A stretch of 10,292 nucleotides of DNA from Ochromonadaceae sp. CCMP2298 (Eukaryota > Sar > Synurophyceae > Ochromonadales > Ochromonadaceae), in assembly GCA_026770595.1 (NCBI GenBank), contig MU633598.1:1-10292 (forward strand), given 5' to 3'. Below the pieces are notes generated by a model that was not told the origin of the DNA, did not search any database, and worked only from the letters and a program-made list of their open reading frames with translations. The position numbers were made by a program, and so were the translations under genes. Of this stretch, positions 7,247 through 10,292 are shown piece by piece. Within the stretch, counting starts at the first letter, position 1. The number at the start of each line of letters is the position of its first letter.

Positions 7247-7569
7247 ACATACAATCTGAGGAATCTGGAAATTTTGAAAAAAACATGGGGTCTATATGTT
7301 ACCAATCGGTATCACAATAACAGGGACCCATGGATAACTGGGGAAAGGGGAATAGGGGACACTTTAAAACGTGCTACATAAAAATTGAATGAACAGAGAA
7401 GTGGGAACAAAAGAAAACATAAAACATATGAAAATCTAAATACGCACTTCCTGTGGGGACCTGGGAACTGGGAACCTTGGACTGCGCAGAACTCTGGAAA
7501 ATGTAGAACCTTAGAACACCAGAACAGCCCGAATACCACTCCATCCCACGCAATTACGGAAGTACGGAA
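7247..7569. other. Tail-to-tail spacer between DGAT2 and the aminotransferase
   Basis: 323 bases of A-rich DNA, with no coding signal, no clear repeat and no AATAAA on the strand needed by either gene. Confidence 0.6.
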
Positions 7570-10200
7570 CTACTTGTAGAGCTCGTCGGCCCACTCGCAT
7601 ATCCTCTCAACCCCCGTGACCACATCGCCGCAGTGCGCTCTCAGCCACGCCTCGTCGATCTCCCCCTCCGCCCCGTCCTAATCAGTGGAGAGGTTAAAAA
7701 ACAAGAGTAGTGGAGAGGGGTTAAAAGACAAAAATAGAGCAGTAAATGTAGTCTAGTCGCAATAGGCATAGGAAAACTTACCGCACCCATACCCGTACCC
7801 ACGGGCAGCGGACACGCCTCCAGCGCAGCCGCCCCATCGAAGTGCACAAAGCACAGCCGCACCTGCAGATCATCCCCAGCCACCCTGAGCAGAGGAGCAG
7901 AGAAGCAGTCCATTAGATAGGGTCGTATATGCGTTTACAGGTATATACACCATATACCTATACATATACATATACATACATATATAGTAATCAGCTCACC
8001 TGAAATCCTCACTGGGCAGCAAAGTCACCGCCTTACTTGACAAGATTTGCCGACAAAGCTGACCGCCGTCCGTTACGCCCCTCGCCTTCAAGGCCCCCAT
8101 GTGGTGGTGGAAGTCGGGGAAAATATAGAAACCTCCGTCTGGGGGGTGGGGTAGGGTGGGGGATAAGTGAGGTGGATAAGGGGGGGGGGGCATTAGGGGA
8201 GGAACAGATTAGACGATTATGTATATCATGTTAAACTCTAAATCATATTATACTATACCGGTATATCATATTATACTATATAGAGACATATATACACATC
8301 ATATTATACATGTTAAATGATCACGCCTTCAGTGTACCCGGGGTGTGTGTTCTGATACGCGCCTTGTTCAGCAGGGAGGTGCAGAGGGAGCCCAGCTTGT
8401 GCATAATTAGGCGTTGTTTTAGGTGGTAGATGGATAGCGCGTGGGAGGTGGGGGAGGCGGGGTCCTCTAGTTGGGTGAGGCTATCCAGAGCTGCGTATTG
8501 CCTGTGTGGGCGGGGGGGGGGTCAGTAAGGTGTGTGGGAAGTGCAGGTGATTGTATGTCCACCAATCAATCCCCTATTTCCCTATATACCTATATACCTA
8601 TACACCTATACACCTATACACCTATACACCTATACACCTATACACCTATACACCTATACACCTATACACCTATCCACCTATCCACCTATACACCCATACA
8701 CCTATACACCTATACACCTATACACCTATACACCTATAAACCTATAAACCTATTCCCCTTACATGGGGGTGGGGGCGCACGAGTAGGTCTCTGAGGCCAG
8801 TGAGGCCATGGCTTTGCAGATGTGGCTGAGCTCGGGGGGGAACACCTGGGGGGTTGAATACAGGTGTGTACCATAGATGGAGGGGGTTAAATACAGATTC
8901 GTAGAGGGAGAGGGTGTGGTGGTAAAGGGGGGTGAAAGTGTGTAGGTGTGGGTGTGGATGTAGGTACAGGAGCAGGATCCATATACCCCCTCCACTTACA
9001 AAGTATCCTAGCCGCCATCCTCCCGCCGCAAAGGACTTGGAGAATCCGGAGCAGATGATAGACTGTGCAGGCAGAACCTGTGCGGGCGTGGGTTTAATGC
9101 AGATGTGTGCCATAGACAGAGGGGGTTAAATGCATGTAAGAAGAATGTGTGTGTGCGTGTGTTTGTGTGCGTAAGGATATGTATGTGTGTAGGTATGTGT
9201 GTAGGGGTGGTACCTGTGCCAGTGAGGGTGCCTGCTCCCCCTGCTCGAAGTGCGTGTCTTGGTAGATCTCGTCACACAGCGCCACTGTGCCTGTCTCTTT
9301 CAGTAGGCTGGCCAGGGCCGAGAGCTCCTGGACATGGGTGGTTGGAGAGGGTTAGTGTGTGTGTGGGGTGTGGGGTGGGGGGGTTAGTGTGTGCGTGTAG
9401 GGGGAGGGGTATATGTGTGTGGGGGTATGTGTTGCGTGAGTGCGTGCGTTGTGTGTGCTATGTGCCATGTACGTACTATGTATGTACTATGTACTATGTA
9501 CTATGTGTGTACTATGTACCATGTACTCTATACGTACTCTATGTACTACGTGTTATGTACTATGTACTATGTACTATGCTATGTACATACTTTATGTACT
9601 CACCTCTCGGGAAAATGAAAGTCCCGTGGGATTCGAGGGGTAGTTCAAAAACAGAAGTTTGTTCTCACAACTGTCTGCCTTCAAACACGACAGGTTTTGC
9701 GGGTTGACCTTCCACCCCTCCTCGTACGTGGTTTGCACAAAGGTTGTCTTTTTTTGCAGCATTTCGGCCTGCGCGGGGTAGCTGACCCAGCTAGGCCCTG
9801 GGAGTGGGTTTAATACATATATGTACCATAGACAGAGGGGGTGTAATACACATTAGGAGAAAGAGTTGTGTGTGTGTGTGTGTGTGTGTGTGTTGGGGAA
9901 TGGGTTTAAAAAGGTTAAATACATAGTACCAAAGAGTGGGTGTGTGGGATACACAAATTAATACACAAGTACCTTGCATGTACACGTTAGCATCTACAGA
10001 TATGTGGGTTAAATACACAAATGTGTACGACTGAGGGGGTCAAATGTACATTTATACTAAGAGTTACCTGGCATGTACACGTTTGCGTCGAGGCAGGCCA
10101 GCTGCAGGAGGTACAGGAGCTCCTTGGAGCCAGGAGCTATCAGCACATTCTCGGGTCGGATATCTCGTCCATCGCGCAGGGAATACTTGCGAGCAATAGC
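7570..10200 (-). CDS. PLP-dependent aminotransferase, class I/II (fold type I), 5' end missing
   Basis: Nine exons on the minus strand: 10200-10068, 9797-9604, 9327-9214, 9077-9000, 8845-8763, 8501-8338, 8138-8000, 7884-7782, 7677-7570. Every phase agrees, giving 371 residues and TAG. Earlier exons, perhaps 50-90 residues, lie beyond the window. The visible part shows the family landmarks in order: LIAPGSKELLY near the start, a YMPGPSWVSYP segment (42-52), NYPSNPTG (96-103), DEIY (128-131), GFSKSFAAGGWRLGY (158-172) with the PLP lysine at Lys161, SETYSCAPTPMQYAA, TPDGGFYIFPDF, and VRLCF with Arg311 at the substrate-carboxylate position. Such enzymes move an amino group from an amino acid to a 2-oxo acid using pyridoxal phosphate. 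The substrate cannot be read from sequence. The ASETYS...QYAA segment recalls bacterial AspB-like enzymes. All active-site residues look intact. Confidence 0.92.
7678..7781 (-). other. Aminotransferase last intron
   Basis: 104 bases, donor GCG|GTAAGT, acceptor GATTAG. No repeat seen. Shortest well-supported intron in the window. Confidence 0.85.
7885..7999 (-). other. Aminotransferase intron with a short hairpin
   Basis: 115 bases, donor GTGAGC, acceptor GCTCAG. 7940-7946 and 7952-7958 (GGTATAT/ATATACC) can pair around a 5-base loop. TATACA repeats follow. Confidence 0.8.
8139..8337 (-). other. Aminotransferase intron with a 16-bp direct repeat and palindrome
   Basis: 199 bases, donor G|GTACAC, acceptor CCCCAG. 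ATCATATTATACTATA occurs at 8242-8257 and 8265-8280, and TATACCGGTATA at 8254-8265 is a perfect palindrome between them. This donor is chosen because it gives TPDGGFYIFPDF; another GT (CGC|GTATCA) would give a less usual join. Confidence 0.8.
8502..8762 (-). other. Aminotransferase intron, mostly an octamer minisatellite
   Basis: 261 bases, donor AT|GTAAGG, acceptor CACACAG. About two-thirds is the CCTATACA repeat. Confidence 0.85.
8581..8753. repeat. 8-bp tandem repeat (CCTATACA), about 21 copies
   Basis: Near-perfect CCTATACA units, with CCTATATA variants at the left end and CCTATAAA at the right. It keeps several artificial frames open (Thr-Pro-Ile-His-Leu-Tyr-Thr-Tyr). Confidence 0.95.
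8846..8912 (-). repeat. Shared intron-end block, copy 1
   Basis: Last part of the intron before exon 8845-8763. On the minus strand it holds CCCCCTCCATCTATGG (8886-8871), then a TGTATTCAACCCCCCAG end. It matches copies 2 and 3 in sequence and in distance to the splice site. Confidence 0.75.
9078..9140 (-). repeat. Shared intron-end block, copy 2
   Basis: Last part of the intron before exon 9077-9000. It holds CCCCCTCTGTCTATGG (9125-9110), then TGCATTAAACCCACG and CCCGCACAG. Confidence 0.8.
9328..9603 (-). other. Aminotransferase intron with TACTATG repeat
   Basis: 276 bases, donor GAG|GTGAGT, acceptor GTCCAG. A 7-bp TACTATG-type repeat, with ATGTAC variants, fills 9463-9600. The acceptor side is C-rich with CACA. 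It lacks the block shared by the three other introns. Confidence 0.85.
9798..9865 (-). repeat. Shared intron-end block, copy 3
   Basis: Last part of the intron before exon 9797-9604. It holds CCCCCTCTGTCTATGG (9841-9826), identical over 16 bases to copy 2, then TGTATTAAACCCACTCCCAG. Confidence 0.8.
9798..10067 (-). other. Aminotransferase intron with duplicated 5' splice site and (TG)n
   Basis: 270 bases, donor CCAG|GTAACT at 10067, acceptor CTCCCAG. It contains a second exon-end-like copy with a GT at 9972, a (TG)n run at 9867-9893, a further related stretch at 10005-10064, and block copy 3 at its end. Confidence 0.85.
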
Positions 10201-10292
10201 CTGGGTTTAATAGGTAGATGTCACATAGGGAGAATTTAATAGGTACATGTCACATAGGGAGGGTTTGATAGGTACATGTCACATAGGGAGGG
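10201..10292 (-). repeat. 29-bp tandem repeat at a 3' splice site, three copies
   Basis: Units carry TAGGTACATGTCACATAGGG at spacing 29 (from 10211, 10240 and 10269) and continue off the window. On the minus strand the unit ends CTATTAAACCC and the last one runs into the acceptor CAG of exon 10200-10068. Its core resembles the shared intron-end blocks. There are no unique spacers, so this is not a CRISPR array. Confidence 0.9.

Noticed and set aside
8338-8360. Donor CGC|GTATCA for the exon starting at 8501
   Set aside because: It gives a join that loses the usual Pro-Asp-Gly-Gly before FYIFPDF. The donor at 8337 (G|GTACAC) gives TPDGGFYIFPDF, as expected for this enzyme family.
8581-8753. 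Telomere-like or protein-coding reading of the CCTATACA array
   Set aside because: It lies inside an intron between two exons that join in frame. The unit is not a known telomere repeat, and the Thr/Pro/Tyr frames are by-products.
10201-10292. CRISPR-like look of evenly spaced 29-bp units
   Set aside because: The units are directly joined with no unique spacers, and the setting is a eukaryotic intron.

Overview
The window reads as nuclear DNA of an intron-rich microbial eukaryote (a protist or alga; I cannot name the lineage). Genes are broken by GT-AG introns of about 100 to 420 bases, exon phases join exactly, the standard genetic code fits, and introns and spacers are full of micro- and minisatellites. 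There is no bacterial operon structure, and I saw no tRNA, rRNA or CRISPR array.

Layout, left to right. (1) Minus strand, 1-751: an unknown coiled-coil protein with an in-frame 42-bp repeat, spliced and running off the left edge. (2) Plus strand, about 829 or 1183 to 2896: an unknown protein with a Cys-rich patch and a Gly/Ser/Ala/acidic tail. Its intron is a heptamer satellite, and one junction near 1258-1286 is either a 29-base micro-intron or a frameshift. (3) Minus strand, 3160-4663: a 4-exon, 331-residue rhomboid-fold protein that lacks the catalytic Ser and His and carries a C-terminal SHP box, the short motif that binds p97/Cdc48. It is derlin-like and suggests an ER quality-control role. 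(4) A 682-bp divergent promoter region (4664-5345) holding a 233-bp imperfect inverted repeat. (5) Plus strand, 5346-7246: a 5-exon, 307-residue diacylglycerol acyltransferase of the DGAT2 family. (6) Minus strand, 7570 to beyond 10292: nine exons (371 residues) of a fold-type I PLP-dependent aminotransferase, cut at its 5' end by the right edge.

Genes 3 and 5 are head-to-head across one promoter region. Both products are predicted ER membrane proteins, one for lipid synthesis and one for protein quality control, so co-regulation is possible but unproven. Gene pairs 2/3 and 5/6 are tail-to-tail.

The most unusual signal is in the aminotransferase introns. Three of them end in a related block of about 60 bp lying against the 3' splice site. 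A fourth, cut by the window edge, ends in a 29-bp tandem repeat with a similar core. One intron also carries a decayed copy of the preceding exon end with its 5' splice site. This is what intron gain by duplication or by introner-like elements would look like.
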